Source of the DNA: Pholis gunnellus
Taxonomy: Eukaryota; Chordata; Actinopteri; Perciformes; Pholidae
Length of the DNA stretch: 64,000 nt
Reading direction: 5' to 3'
Assembly (NCBI GenBank): GCA_910591455.2
Contig: OU342818.1
Span: forward strand, 18,749,321 to 18,813,320
Each line of letters opens with the position of its first letter. The stretch's first letter is position 1. Positions 1 through 13,700 of this stretch are shown in pieces. The translations under genes were made by a program, and so were the position numbers. Under the pieces are notes generated by a model, which saw only the letters and a list, made by a program, of their open reading frames with translations, searched no databases and was not told where the DNA came from.

Positions 1-311
1 TCCCTCTCTTTCTTTTGAGAGTAGAATAGAGTTAATCGAGGCATTTATGCATAGATAGTCCTCCTTTTACTTTTCAGCGAATCATTTCGACGCTCGGTCT
101 GTTGCGCAACTCTTTTGGAGTTTTAGTGACTAAAAAGTCTGTCGATCCCCTGACTGACCAGCCCACTGCATTCTAAACTCATTTCCGCATTCTTAGACTT
201 ATTACATGTGCAAAGCGACTAATCATAGGCTTCGAAAACAGCCAATACATATACATGGAGCGACGAAAAAAATCACATAACACACATAAATCAGGCCCCT
301 GAGAGGTCAAA
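1..311. other. Unannotated left edge
   Basis: I see no coding or repeat signature here. It is AT-rich spacer leading into the first copy of the dispersed repeat. Confidence 0.4.
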
Positions 312-842
312 AATGGTTCAAAATGATGCCAAACTGCTATATTAGATAGATTGAACCCTATTAGTGATAAAACAAGTGAAATATATAGTTATATAGTATA
401 TCAAATTAGAATAGAACAGCTGGAATCCTGGTTCCAAAATTCGGAAAATTCAGAATTTTGGCTTGAGCTGGCATGAACTCTGTACTCCAACCTCTATAAA
501 CTTGGCCTGCTTCACTTTATCAAAGCCAATTATTTTTTTAAAAGGACTGCTGACGTGTTGTGCTATGATTGTGGAGAGTTTCAGGCTTACTGCTGCATCA
601 TTTCAAAGACAAAAGTGCTTTCTTTTCCAGGCGAACCTGAACATTTTCAATTTGAGCTGTGTGTTATATTCATTCAGCATTTACCAGTAACATATACACT
701 GATATGTACACATATTAACAAACTATCACAAGTATTAGTGTTATTATTCCATTGAAATTATTCAAATATACCTTGTAGTTAGTGAGATAAGCCCCTTTGA
801 GTATGGGTATGAACTTTTCGAGCAGAGGCCTCAAAATAGGCT
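312..842 (+). repeat. Dispersed repeat family R1, copy A
   Basis: This ~530 bp segment has two relatives in the window, at about 10.36-10.73 kb and 56.19-56.70 kb. Shared blocks in the same order include a stretch around 'AGTGAAATATATAG', one around 'CATATACACT', and one around 'GAGTATGGGTATG' near the right end, followed by 'CAGAGGCC'. Copies A and C share a middle section that is missing from copy B. The pattern fits an old dispersed transposon-derived repeat. The family is not assigned. On the minus strand, copies A and B share a short similar peptide with the core ILRPLLE; this may be a remnant of a coding frame. Confidence 0.7.
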
Positions 843-3257
843 TAGAGGTTAAAAGGTTAAGCTTGTCAAATAATTCATGCTTTTTATGAAATGTTTGTTT
901 TGTAGTTTTTGCAAGAAAACGTATCCCCTCAGTCGAGCTTGCAACTGCAGAATTCTGGTGCTGTGGAAGAAAGATTTTCTTTGAATTCTTGAAAGAACCC
1001 CGAACTAAAACAACTTTTAGTTTATGTTGCTTTTTTCTTTTACATCCGCAGAACTTGTAAAGATGTATTAGAGTGTGAAGCCAGTGTTGCTTAGGAACAG
1101 CATTGATGCTCAGCAAAACTATCCTGGGTAAATGAGATTTCAAAAGCTTCTCTCTTTAAAGTTACTGCATAGAGCTTTAGTGGGTTATATTATAGTCTCA
1201 TTGTAATACTGATGGCTCTATGTGACCTTATGCAACAAGACCATCAGTGATAGGCTAATTCTATATAGTTATTATTAAAGCCTGTCATCGGGTCAGATTC
1301 CCCACGAATGAAACAATTAACGGCATGCAGACAGGAAGAGCCTATGTTTACATTTCCACAGGCACAGTTTGGCAGTGACTAGTATGTTAGCCAGTAGAAA
1401 GGAAGCAGGAAGAGATTTTTATTTTGAGACATTTATTTGTTATGTTATATTTTGTGCTTATGGCTACTTTAAGGATCAGCAAAGAGAATAAGCATTGACC
1501 GAAGAACAAAAAACTGCAAAAGGCACAGGGACAACTAGAGTCAACCCTGGTTGGTCATTCAACTGATTTTCAAGAGAATTGCAGGATTTGAAAGATTCAT
1601 AAAAGGTGTCCTGATTGCCCCTCTTCCTCCAGGACTGGTATGTAATACATCTACTATATTTAGAAATTACACTGCGAGACAACAAAGCTAAAGCAAAAAT
1701 AGCTGAAAGCAACATCACAAAGCATTCAGCGATTACGAGCGTGATGACCAACATGCACCAGGCAATTGACAGTAGTTTGTAAAAAGTTATGGGGCTGAAC
1801 CAGGGGTGCCCAACCTTCAACACCCAAACAAATGACCCCCTCCAGATTGACCATTCCCTCTTGCACCCACTGCCTTACTCTTTAGACATCCATGGCCTTT
1901 TCCCTGCTGGAATAGTGTTCTGTGGTGCGTAGGGCTGTACCATACCAGACCATAGTTTGAAGTTTTATTCATAACGCTGCCATTTAAATTGTATTACTGA
2001 TATAGCTAGGCTTTTGTGCAGACGCTGAAACTTTTAAAAAAGGTGCTGCACCCCCCCATGGCCCTGTCTGAACTATTCTGGCAGAAAAAAAAACCATCGA
2101 CACTCAATCTTATAGAAACAGTGTGCAATAGTGACCTTCTACCTTCTCTTCCCCCCTCTCTCCCATTCAAAAAGCTTCATAGAAGCTTCAAATGTAAAAA
2201 ATGACATTTGGTACAGCCGCAGTGGCTCGGTCCAATCCAATTTGTAACGTGTGGCGGGTGATTATTGCACTGATCTTGTCGCATGCATGTGTGTTGTGGG
2301 CACGACAGGTGAGAGGAAAACAGACAGTATGTGCCGAGTTTAATGCAATAGCCACACAAATAGCCTGCTAATGTTGTATATTTGTTACTTATTTTATAAC
2401 CCATTTAAATGCCTTCAGCTATAAACCCTGGTGGAGGTCACATGGTACATACAATATACTGTATGCTCTTTGTAGATCAGCATAGTGATCAGGATGTGCT
2501 AGAAACCAAATCACTCTAACTGACGAACTTCATGACGCTTCACTCCTCAGCTCTTGTTATTGCCCCAATGTGTTGGTTCCAGACTTTTACCATAACTTGT
2601 TTGTAGCAGATCACTTTCTGTTCGGGACCCATAGATTAGAACAAAGTCTTAGACTAAAGACAAGTCAGAGTGGAGGTGTATAATTATAAATAAATATATC
2701 CACATCTTTATAAGATATCCAATTTGCAATTTATACACACATACAGCCACTTTGGATTATAAATTATTCGCCAGCACACAAACGCACATTATTGATCATG
2801 AGGGAGCAGTTGCAATTTCTTTAAATTAAATCGGGCTCAAGAAGTGACTCGATCCAGTTTAAATTCAATGTGCGTATAAATCTCTTATCGATGGTGATGG
2901 TTACATTCCTTATTACATACAGTAAGTTTGAGTTTTATACATCATTGTCGAACAATCATTTCTCTACATGTAGGAAGGAACCCCATGTCATTACTTGGAA
3001 TTGATTCAATAAAACAACACGTGAACGTTCAGTGATGTGATAAGAGACAGTTTAAAGAAAAATACGCAATCTGTTGTGTAAAAATGCAACGGCACGCAGC
3101 ATGCTGTGCTATGAGGGGTTTTGTACAACACTGTACATAATGTCAGGTTAGTAACCTGATCAAAATCAATCCTGTGTCTTTGCTCAGTTGAGCAGATGTG
3201 TCATCTCTGGGCCAGTGTGCTGCCAGAGCAGATCAACCAACTGTGTTGATGTCTCAG
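843..3257. other. Spacer without recognised gene
   Basis: Open frames here are short and low in complexity, and none resembles a known domain. Around 1,803-1,815 a 'CAGGGGTGCCCAACC'-like string resembles one end of a hAT transposon, but I found no matching opposite end. Nothing else is supported. Confidence 0.4.
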
Positions 3258-3944
3258 GCTACATCCACACTACTCCGTCCACACGGCGTTTCAGCATCGT
3301 TTTCTAAATGACCTCCGTCCAGACTAAACCGCCTGAAAACGACTATCACGTGACTTTTCACGTACACTGGGCATGCGGGTAGGTGTCGGTGTAAACAGGA
3401 AGTAGATTGGTTGCTTAGATTAAAAAAAATACGACAGAATAATAAAGTAGCCTTCGTCTTTAATATTACTCTTTCGTATTTTTGATGAAAGGTCGTGCTT
3501 GATACTTAAGATCTAACTCTAAAATCTTCCTCTCTAAAGTCAAACAGACACATTTCGTGGAAAGTTTTAGAAGTTTTATTTTTCAGACTTAGTTACGTAA
3601 CTATCTCTCTCTCTCACACACATCAAATTTATTTTAAAATCAACACAATATTTTACTAGATTATGGGTCCATAAATGTGGTCAAAACACGTCTCTCACTC
3701 ATTTCCTCGGGTTCGTTGTTGTCTGCTCTCACTCGTAGCTCTGCTGGTGTCTGAAGTCTCTGTCGTACTGGAGAGCATTTACTGCTTTTGTTCCTTTACA
3801 TTTTATCTTTAATAAATTTAATAGTTGTGCAAAACATTTTCAAATTACTCTATTTTCGGTGCTCAAAAACGCCGGTGTAGTGTGGCCGCTCAGCATCGAC
3901 GTATCAAAACATATGCGTTTTTAAAGTTTTTAAGTGGACATGGC
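3258..3944. mobile_element. Inverted-ended DNA transposon, non-autonomous (687 bp)
   Basis: The left end reads GCTACATCCACACT. The right end reads AGTGGACATGGC, whose reverse complement is GCCATGTCCACT, so the ends are imperfect terminal inverted repeats. The element is bracketed by the 5 bp direct repeat CTCAG (3,253-3,257 and 3,945-3,949), consistent with a target duplication. The interior has no transposase frame, so it would be a non-autonomous (MITE-like) copy. It includes a 14-base C run just outside the right end. Similar 'ATCCACAC' ended repeats are common in fish, but I cannot name the superfamily from a 5 bp duplication. Confidence 0.6.
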
Positions 3945-5577
3945 CTCAGTGCTGCTGATGTTGCTGTAGTTCCCCCAAAGACTTCGGCAGTTCTCTCAGC
4001 CAAGATCCCCCCCCCCCCCCAAAGAAAAATGTTCTGTCACACTAATGATTTCTTACCAAAATAGTTCATCACAAGAATAAAAACATGTAGCAGATCACTG
4101 AGCTGTGGTAAGACAAATAGGCAAGTAGTTTACAATCCAGCTATCAGCTGTCAGATTAGTGCTGATCAAAAGGCAGCAAATTAACTACAGAGTCATTTTA
4201 AGGTGGCAATCAAAATACCTGGAGCCGTTTAAATTAGTGGTACTGAGCGGCAAAGTAATGCAAAGTGACTACTGGCATGTCCAGACACACACTGTCAAAA
4301 TGGTTTACCCTCAAATGGAAGTTATGTGGATGTTGGACTACGAATAGTCATGCGGGATCCTCCCCCGACAAGAAGAACACGTTTTATGAACGCAAGGAGT
4401 ATTTTTTCATACACTAACACACCCAGAAGCAGGATAGAAATGGAAGTGCAATAAGCAGAAAGTGTTTGTGTGGTTGAACAAATACAGATAATGAGAGGAA
4501 AGAACAGACAGGACGAAATGGAAAAATGCACACACGTGCACCAATTGCACCAGTGAAAATCCATGTTAAATAAAACAGTAATTAATCCTGGTTTGAGATG
4601 AACAATCCAACCATTTGGACTTTTTTTATGTAAACAAAGTGTAAACATACCAGGTGTTGAGCTGAGTCACATGATTGGATAGAGTCAAACCACACCAAAA
4701 TCTACAAAGTCACGAAAATATTTTGACACTAGCTACTCAGGACTATATTTGACATTCGGGCCTTTTAAATATCCTCCTCGAATCTAAGAATGAAACCACT
4801 ATTTAAAATGTTTCTGTCCCTCATGAGCTAAAGGAAGACAGGCATCAGCCGCCGGTATATTTACGGTTGAGTGCTAATCAAGAGCATAATTGCCATGCCC
4901 CCACCCCGATGTACGAAAGAGGGAAATTTGACCAACCTTGACTTCCTCATCATATTTACAAAACAAGAAGAGAAGATGAATAACCGTTCATTATAATGAC
5001 TGAGCAATCACTAGATGCATAAGTGAGTGAACACAGATGTAAAATCTCCATGTGAATTAGCGGTACTTTCTTTTATGCCTTTTCCTGTATGTGTGCTTCT
5101 GAAGGGTCCGGTCCAATGGGGAAAAATTCAACATTAAGAGATTAACTCATGTAACCTTAAAATACCAAGTTAAGAAAATATAGTAAGCTTAAAAGGTGGG
5201 AATGTGAGTGGATAGAGAATCACTCAATTTAATATAAATGTTGATACTTTGATTAGATTTCATCACTTTTGATTAGAGTGATGAAAATCATATTCTTTTG
5301 TATTTCAGGCAATAGAAAGAAACAATGGTTCAAAGACAGGCAATGACAGCAGCCCCAATGGGTTGGTGAAAACAAACCAATCGTTCGGGACATAGCAACT
5401 CAATCGTTACCAACCAAGACCTTGCACTCTCAGGACAGATGGTTCCAGGAGAACCCATGGCTTCATTACAGCCCTTCGTTAAACGTGGGTGCGGCGCTAT
5501 TATTTAGCCAAAGCTTTTTTATGGTTAGAAGTCACATGTTGCAAGGGAGGCAGATCCTGCTTTTGTGTCTGTTGGAT
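3945..5577. other. Spacer with C homopolymer
   Basis: A run of 14 C lies at about 4,007-4,020. The remainder is AT-rich sequence with no recognised gene or repeat. Confidence 0.4.
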
Positions 5578-5717
5578 TTTAACAGTCAACAGAAGGGCGA
5601 GAGCCACAACATGCAGTGACCTTATTGTTGAGTAAAGCTCAACCCATCAATGCAAAACTTTGATATGAAAACACCTCTGGAAAATTGTAGTATTTGGCCA
5701 GGCAAGGTGAAGCTTCG
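5578..5717 (+). repeat. Diverged direct repeat R2, copy 1
   Basis: Two blocks, around 'GAGAGCCACAACATGCAG' and 'TTGTAGTATTTGGCCAGG', recur in the same order at 9,224-9,366 with substitutions. The pair is a dispersed repeat of unknown family. Confidence 0.6.
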
Positions 5718-8700
5718 AGAGGGCAGAAGAATGACCTGATCGTCTTCAGGTGCCAAATCATGAGAAACACTTTTGTCAAAGAAATCTCAGAAGAAAGAAA
5801 GTCTCTGCCAGTAGCGCAACACTCTTTGATCATTGATGGGACACACAATTTTCCAGGTGGAAAATATGGTTATATATAAGTCAGTATCGAAATCCTCGCA
5901 AGGGTCCATAAGTCGTTAACCAACAACGGTAATCAGAGGGGCGCTGCTTTTTTGCCCCATAGTCTAAAAAACCCCACATCTAACACGTACAGTATACAGT
6001 TGGAAATACCGGCAAGGAATACACTCCTCTGGGGGGGGGGGGGGGGGCAAGAGCAGAGCTCCGAAAAGAGTGTGTGAGAAAAAAAAGAGAGAAAAAAACG
6101 CTGGGAGACACGATTTAAATTTGAGAGAATCCTGTTACCCAGTGGTAACCTCACAGTTGTCACATTTCGCTCTCAGACGCGTAAAACTGCAGATGGCACA
6201 CGCAAAACACGCAGACTGATGCTTTAATGCCAAAGCCATTAACAGTTTTCAGGACTGCTGACATCATTATTCTTTCACATTTAATGAAACCCGTAGAGAA
6301 AAACTCACTACGGAAACAGATCTACACATGCACGCATGTACTGTATGTATACACACACACACACACACACACACAGACACACTTCATGCTACGCTACACA
6401 ATGTTCCAGTGACAGAAAGGGACATTTGAGAAGCTACCGGAAGCCATGTTGTCATCACTGATAAATCACTTGAAGCGAAGCCTGTGTTTACTCAGTGTGT
6501 GTGTGTGTGTGTGTGATTTGCTGTTGGGTTGGCACATTAGGATATACACAGAACATAAAGTAACATAATAGAATTGTATTCAAGGGCAAAGTGCGGTCAA
6601 CTGTCAGAAGATTAGAGACCAAACACGCTTACGTAAAAGCAGAGCTTGTTTGGGACATCACACACACACACACACACACACACTCTGACACAGTCCAAAC
6701 ACACACACACACACGCCAATAATATCAGATGTGATATGACGATGCTACATGTTGAACCCAGTGTTGTACTTCAATCAATAATACACACACACAAAAACCT
6801 CCTGCGCTGCATTAGGCTTATATTCCCTCCCGATTCATTTGATTTTTGTCTTGTTCTCCAACTTTTGTTTTCCACATTTCTAATAATAACATATCATTAT
6901 GTTCATGTTCAGTGAGCAGAGATGAAGTGTTTGTAATGGGGGCAGTGTTTTCAATCTCCCCCCCCCCTCAATTATAATTTCTGCTGCTTGAAAAACACAT
7001 GCTGTCATTTGGGGAAATGAGTTAGTCACTTTGTGAAAAGCTTTTCACGCCTTCCGTTGTCCCTCCCTCTTCTGGCTGGGTATCGCTAATCAATAGAACG
7101 CAGTACAAACCCAGTACAAGACGAGCATCAAAACTTCTCCAGTCACATGATACCTGCAATCGATCCTTTTTGTGCCCAGATGTGGAATATAAAATGAAAT
7201 CATTATATGTCAGAGCATGTGAGCGGAGTGCTGAGCGTGAGGCTTTGGATGGAGCCCACCAACTTAATAAAATATGGAGCTTTGCCTTATCTGCTGCTAC
7301 ATCAGGCTCCAATTTTGGCAGCGTTATTGGCAGTAACCTCTGTATGAGCGATGGAGAAACATATGAATATGATTTATATATTCTCCTGTCCTTTTGACAA
7401 TTCCCTGTTTCTTTCTGCTAGGCTATTTGAGATCATTAATTAGCACTTTCATTGAAGAAAGATGAATATTGTTGGTCACATTCAGTATATTTACAAATGC
7501 ACAGTGACAAATGTGTGTGCCGTTGTGATATTAATGAGTTCACTTCCACGGAATCATGTTAGACTCACTGACACAGACACACAACACACAGCCGTTTGTC
7601 ATTGTAATGAACCAGAGAGTCAGAGAGTTTATCTTGTCTGTTGCAGTGTAAACATTACTTAACACACACACAGAGAGAGACAGCCAATACACGCACATAC
7701 TTAGCACACTCATGGCTGTCTAACTCCATTTACGGATGATGTCATTCGTGCCGGGAAGAGATGGAGGAGCGAGATTGGGATTGAAAACGGGAGGCAGAGC
7801 AGAGGAACTGAAGCCCACTGAAGGAATCATACGGCACAATGTGTCACGCTCTGTCCTCGGTGTGCGCGTTGCTCATCGTGAGTCCGTGCCAGCACGTCAG
7901 CCGTTTCGAGTCCCTTTTTATGATTGTCTTGAATCTTATTATTCACTCTTTGACGGGGGCAAAAGAGGGAAGTCGGGTGACGTTATTCGAGGGTCGTGAG
8001 TCTGCGTAGGATGAAGGTTTGGAGGCAGAGATGATTTGACACCGTTTCCAGAAAAGAACAAAAGAAAAATCTACCTCAGTGTTGTCTTATCAAGAGGAGT
8101 GAGGAGGATGCAAAAATAAAAAGGCATATGCTTACATTCTATTTGTTTATTTCAACAGTTTTCTTACCAGGTGTGTAAATTGTTATATTTCAGAACACGA
8201 CATGTTTTTCCGGGGACATATTCTGCGTCATGCTAAACTAAGTGAGTAAAACATGAGGCCACAATAAATCATTGCATATAGTGTTTTTGCAGATTGGTTG
8301 AACAGTGTTCTGCGCTGCTCCTTAAGGCAGATCAAAGCATGAGTCAGCAAAATGCTAAGCAGTGTGATTGATTTATACGACTGCATCTTTAATACAGTTA
8401 TTATTCTCCTCTGCTGGACCCGGCTGAACTCTATTCTCTTGTTCTGCTGCGGGAGTTTGCAACCTTTTACAGTTTGATTTATGATCAGCTAAATATTCAC
8501 TATCTATAAAAGAGTAACGCAAAACACACTTACATCACCATACAGAGGGAGGTATATGGAAACGCATATATACACATTCTACACTCCGTCAAAGTTAAAC
8601 CTAAACAAACAAACACAATCAGTCTGCCTGCAGGCATAGATTTATGACTGTTTAAATTCTCTGATAGAAGGAGACTACAAATGAACAAACACAGAAACTT

Positions 8701-9223
8701 TTTCTCTCCCTGATTCTCTGGAGTTGCACTGCAGCCAATGAAAGCATCATACTGCCATTCATGCGAAGGCTCAAACTCGGAGTCGATTTAGTCAATAAGT
8801 CGATCTACAGAATTGATTGGCAACTGTTATGATTCAATCATTTTCCTCATCCCCCCCACGTGACTGTTAATTAAATATCTTTAGGTTCTGGACAGCTGGT
8901 CTGACAAATGACAGACAAGAAGATAATGTGATTGTGAGCTGCGTTTTTCACTGTTTTCTGGCATTCTGTGGGTCAGACGATGAACTGATTGGAAATATGT
9001 TGTCAGAGAATTAGTTGAAAGTAAAACTTAAATAAAAATGCCGATTTGATCAAATTGTAATTACAGAAAGAACAACCTGAAAGTTGTATTCATTTTTCAG
9101 CAGCACCCATGAAAAAGAAACAGCCTTCTCTCTTTAACACTGACTGAAAATGGATGTTGAAAAGGTAATCCATTTTTCCTCAAATATGTTGGATTTCAAA
9201 ACTGGAAGAAAAACAATGAAAAG
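5718..9223. other. Spacer with several microsatellites
   Basis: The stretch holds a 17-base G run (6,031-6,047), AC tracts at 6,351-6,374, 6,661-6,683 and 6,700-6,714, and a GT tract at 6,495-6,514. A segment near 7,240-7,330 has mixed-composition, low-repeat sequence that could be conserved non-coding DNA, but this is only an impression. No gene is supported. Confidence 0.45.
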
Positions 9224-9366
9224 GTTTAACAGTTAACAGAACAGCGAGAGCCACAATATGCAGCGACCTCATTGTTGGGTAACGCCGTCACATACACACA
9301 AAGAAACCACAGGAAGAGGCCAGAGAAAACCTCATTGTAGTATTTGGCTCGGCAAGGTGAAGCCTC
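9224..9366 (+). repeat. Diverged direct repeat R2, copy 2
   Basis: Partner of the repeat at 5,578-5,717, in the same orientation, about 3.65 kb away. The same two blocks occur with a different spacer between them. Confidence 0.6.
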
Positions 9367-10326
9367 TCCAGTTGGTTCTAAACACACCCGCGTTACTTAA
9401 ACTTAAAACTATCATATTGGAAAAATATGTAGAAGTTAAACATATAATTCAGGCTGAAAGTAACAGTTTCACCTGCCAAATGCAGGAAGGGCAGCTGGCA
9501 AAATAATCGCAGACTGTTTGAATCCATAAACTAACAGATTTCTAATATCACTGCTTCATATAGAGCATGAAAGATCCGACTGTAAATATATTTGTGTATT
9601 CCGTTAATTGAATGTGTTGCTTGGATGTATTCGTATGGCGTGTATGGCAATAATTCAACCTTATTCCTTCAGCTGCAACCCCAGCGGTGGGACTTGGGAG
9701 CAAATCCAAAATAAATATTACAACATAATTCAATGCAGTAAGACGGTTTACTCACATACTTTTTAATCACCCACAGCATACATACAAGTAACAGGAGCAA
9801 AATAACACATGGCTGAAGTAGCTGACACGCATAAGTGAGTATATTATATTAATATATGATAAGAGAATATTGTTTTTGACAAGAGATTTTTGCAGCTAAA
9901 AGAATAAGGCTGAAATAGTGTCACCATCAGAATACATCTGCAACACATTGATTTAATATAATACACACATGTAATTATAGTCAGATTTACCATGCTCTAA
10001 ATGAAGCATGTATGTTCATTTACACATTCACACCTGCTCCGGAGCATGTCAGACGTTAGTCAGTCAAGTTAACATCAACCGCGCTCTTTTCCTGTGAAGA
10101 CGGGCATTTATTTTGAAAAGACACCGTGTATGTAACATGTATATAGTGACACACCGTCTTCGGTTTCCGATTATTTTATTGGCTTAAAATTCTGTCAATC
10201 AACTCAAAGAACGTATCACTACACTCCTCACTCTCTTCTGCGTTTAACGCTATGTCACATGCGCATATCGGCCAATCACAGGCTGAGGTTCAATTGAAGT
10301 CTGTGAAACTGGAACTCAGACGAGGA
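9367..10326. other. Spacer
   Basis: AT-rich sequence with no recognised gene or repeat. Confidence 0.4.
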
Positions 10327-10731
10327 TGAGCCCTGTTTTACAGGTTATTATAGGGCCCAAAAATGATGCCAAACTGCTGTATTAGATATATTGAACACTA
10401 TTGGTGATAAAAGAAGTGAAATATATAGTATATAAAAGTACAATAAAACAGCTATGAGTGCTGCTTTGGGTGTATCTGCATCATTTCAAATCGAGAAAAT
10501 TAATAAAAATGCATTTTTTTCAGGTGAACCTGAACATTTTCAATTTGAGCTGTGTGTTATATTCATCCAGCATTTACCAGTAACATATACACTGATATGT
10601 ACACATATGAACAAATCTCACTAGTGTTATAATTCCATTGAAATTATTCAAATCGACCTTGTAGTTGGAGAGAGAACCCCCTTTGAGTATGGGTATGACA
10701 TTTTCAAGCAGAGGCCTCAAAATAGGGCTCA
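10327..10731 (+). repeat. Dispersed repeat family R1, copy B (possible inverted ends)
   Basis: This copy matches copy A over the left block (around 10,360-10,435) and the right block (around 10,520-10,730), with the central part deleted. The outermost bases may be inverted: the left edge reads TGAGCCCTGTTTT and the right edge AAAATAGGGCTCA, whose reverse complement is TGAGCCCTATTTT. That is 12 of 13 matching bases, suggesting a DNA-transposon origin. I did not find a clear target duplication, so the ends are tentative. Confidence 0.6.
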
Positions 10732-13700
10732 GTTTTAAGAGGTTCAAATTAAAATTAATAAGAAAAGGCCAGAGGAGTAAATGAGGAGGAGAAATAGCAG
10801 GGATGAAGAAGAAGAAAGACAGTAATGGAAGACCTGGAGGACGACGAGAAAGACTCATTCAAAACCTGAAGATTGAATCTGTCAGTCAACCCTCTCCTGC
10901 TTCTACTGCAGAGGTTCACGTTGGGGGGAAGAATGACTGACAGCAATTAGCTAACTCCTCTCACAGCATGGATGCTTTGCATAAGCGCCAGAAGAGGAGG
11001 TACAGAGCAGTAGAGGAAATGCTCTTCATCACTCAGCTGTCCTCAGGGTATAGTCCCCTTTGTTGTCACTGGAGCTTTAATCAGTTAAATACTCATGATC
11101 GAGATAACATTTTACTACTTTGATGTTCAATCGTCTCGTTCTGTGTCAAGGCAAGTTCAATGTTTTGATATACGTGTGCATGTCTGCATGAATGTATGTA
11201 TGTGTGTTTGTTTGTTTCTGTACTCTTTGCATGTGTTCAGCATGCAGAATGCACTTGTAAATCATCAAGAGAACTCTTTGGATCAGTGATGCCACTCTTG
11301 TAAACTGTTGACTCATAATCCAAATAACAGAAAAAGGAATTGAAGGGAAAATCCACCTGAATATTACCAAGCAAAAATATATATATATATAGTGGAAAAA
11401 ACAAGTGCAAAGTGCACAACAGCTTTTGGTCGGCAGCTTTTTCAGTAAATAGCACACAGTCATGGAACACCTTCCCCACCTCAGAATTTAACATTTTCAA
11501 AATTCAAGTGAAATGGTGGCTTAAACAAAGAAGTACAAATGAAATGATGTTTGAATGGATTCACTTGTCACATCCGTTTTGGACATGGCAGGGACGGCGT
11601 GTCAATATGCTCTCGTGAATTGCATAGTGTCTTTCCAAAATAATCTTCCATCATAACAGGAAGTTAGGTTTAAGCAATAGAAACAATTAGTTGTGTTTAG
11701 AAAAAGAGCGTGGTTGACTGACAATTATTGGTCGTCTCTCACGTGCGGCGTTAATCAAATAAGTAAATGACGTGACTACTGACTGACGTGACTCACATAA
11801 CTAGAGACTCAACTGGTGGGAGACGGTAAATAAATAACAAAATTACATATGTTTCTTTATATTCATTTCATTAATAAACAAATTCATCAGAGAAACAGCA
11901 GTTTAACACTGTGATACAACACACAAATCAACCTTTCTTAATTAAATTTGGATGTGTATTTAGATTTTTTTAGACAGCTAAGCTAACAGCTATGTTAAGT
12001 AAGGTGTTAAACACATCCTATTAACACTCCCCATTTTTGTCATCTAACTGCTTTTACTTTGAAGCAGCAAGTCAAGTTGGGTTTTCATCAGCAGTAACTT
12101 AACAGGACCCAGACAGCGGGTCTCCTCTGGGCTTCAGCCCCGGTTTTCCTCCTCAGCAGAGTAACTCCTGTGTGGGGAGGAGGGGAGATGATTGAGACCT
12201 ACACGAACTCAATCTCAACTCAATTTGAACGAGGCCACCTCGGCACGTGGTCCGGCCAATCGGATTGAAATGTGAGCCAGACCCGTTCTCGGAGCGTACA
12301 GACTTGACAGTAAATGGCATGAACGGATGGCATAAGTCGCAGGCATGTAACCACGGCCATAGACGATCTGGCATCCTGGTTGATGTCAGACAAATTAAAA
12401 AAACATATGGATCCGTGTATGATAATTCATCATAAACTTTGAGGGCAATGTAAGTAATTTGGGTTTCCCAGGTGTGGGAGAAAAATGAAATATATTAGTG
12501 TAAAATCATATCCATGGTTTGAAATGTATTCACGTAAATTCACATTCATACTGCGAGATTGGCCTGCATCATTCCCATATGTTCATTCACATCACTGAGG
12601 CAGGGTGATTGTGCTCTTGTGGCCGTTTTTTGACACGCAGGTAATGAGAAGTTCAATGTTTGAAGCAACGATGTCACAATGGTGTGCAGGGGCAACAGGA
12701 TGCTTTATCAGAGAGTGAAAGAACGCTTAACAGCCTTGAAGCTTGTGTGAAGATAGAAGGGAGGTGAAGCAAACAGATGAGTAATTACAGCGTTTCAAAG
12801 GGGAAAGCAAGCGCTGGTCATTTGGATCTGCGGCCAGATGCGAAATCAGAGGAGGACGAGTGGGGAAGGAGACTGATCACTCAGATATCTAAATCCAATA
12901 TCCTCTGTTTTGACATGTCCGAGGTACACAGTGTAACGTGTCTAAGTGAAAGTTTAGAGCGGAGCAGGAAACCTGGGAAGGGGGGGGGGGGGAGACCAAG
13001 ACATAGGGCAGAATGAGGGTATGATGTACATTTCTATTGTGAAGTTAGTTGAGTCCGGACAGCTCGGTTTACTTGAATACTTTGAGACGCAAATGAACCT
13101 GCGTGAACTGAAGAAAATCCAATCTCTCTTGTGTTCTGTGGGTGTTCGTTACAGAGTTCCTGATATGGTGAGACACCACAGGAACTCACTGAGTCGGATA
13201 GATGACAGTTACTGAGCCAGCCTTAAGGTGTTAAGTTTGAAGAAAAGTCATAAAGTCAAAGAAGCTGATCATCGACGACAAAAAGCAACCACCACACAGG
13301 AGAAACATGAACATCTGAGGGCGCTGGGAAATGAAATACTGGCCTTTAAATACTGGGAAAACCCCGGGAAAAACGGGGAGGGTTTGGCAGGTGTGACTCT
13401 CAGTAAGATCTCAGGATGAAGTTGCCAATAGAAAAATTGCAGCATCCTTGATGTTGGAAAGATACAAATGCGTTTGTTTACTTAACCGTCTTCTGAAGCA
13501 CACAGTGCTCAGCGCCCAAGGGACTGAAGTGGAGATGTTATTTTGGAGCAGGGAAGATTAAATCAGTGACCCAAGTCTTCCTGCTTCTGCCGCCATCCTG
13601 CCAGAATGTATAATACATACAAGCATCTTAAATGGAAGTGTTAGGGCGATGAATATATTACAAAGCTGTAAGAGCTCACGCCACAGGCTTTTCTGAGATA

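Noticed and set aside
1803..1816. hAT transposon end (CAGGGGTGCCC)
   Set aside because: No matching inverted end or 8 bp duplication was found nearby.
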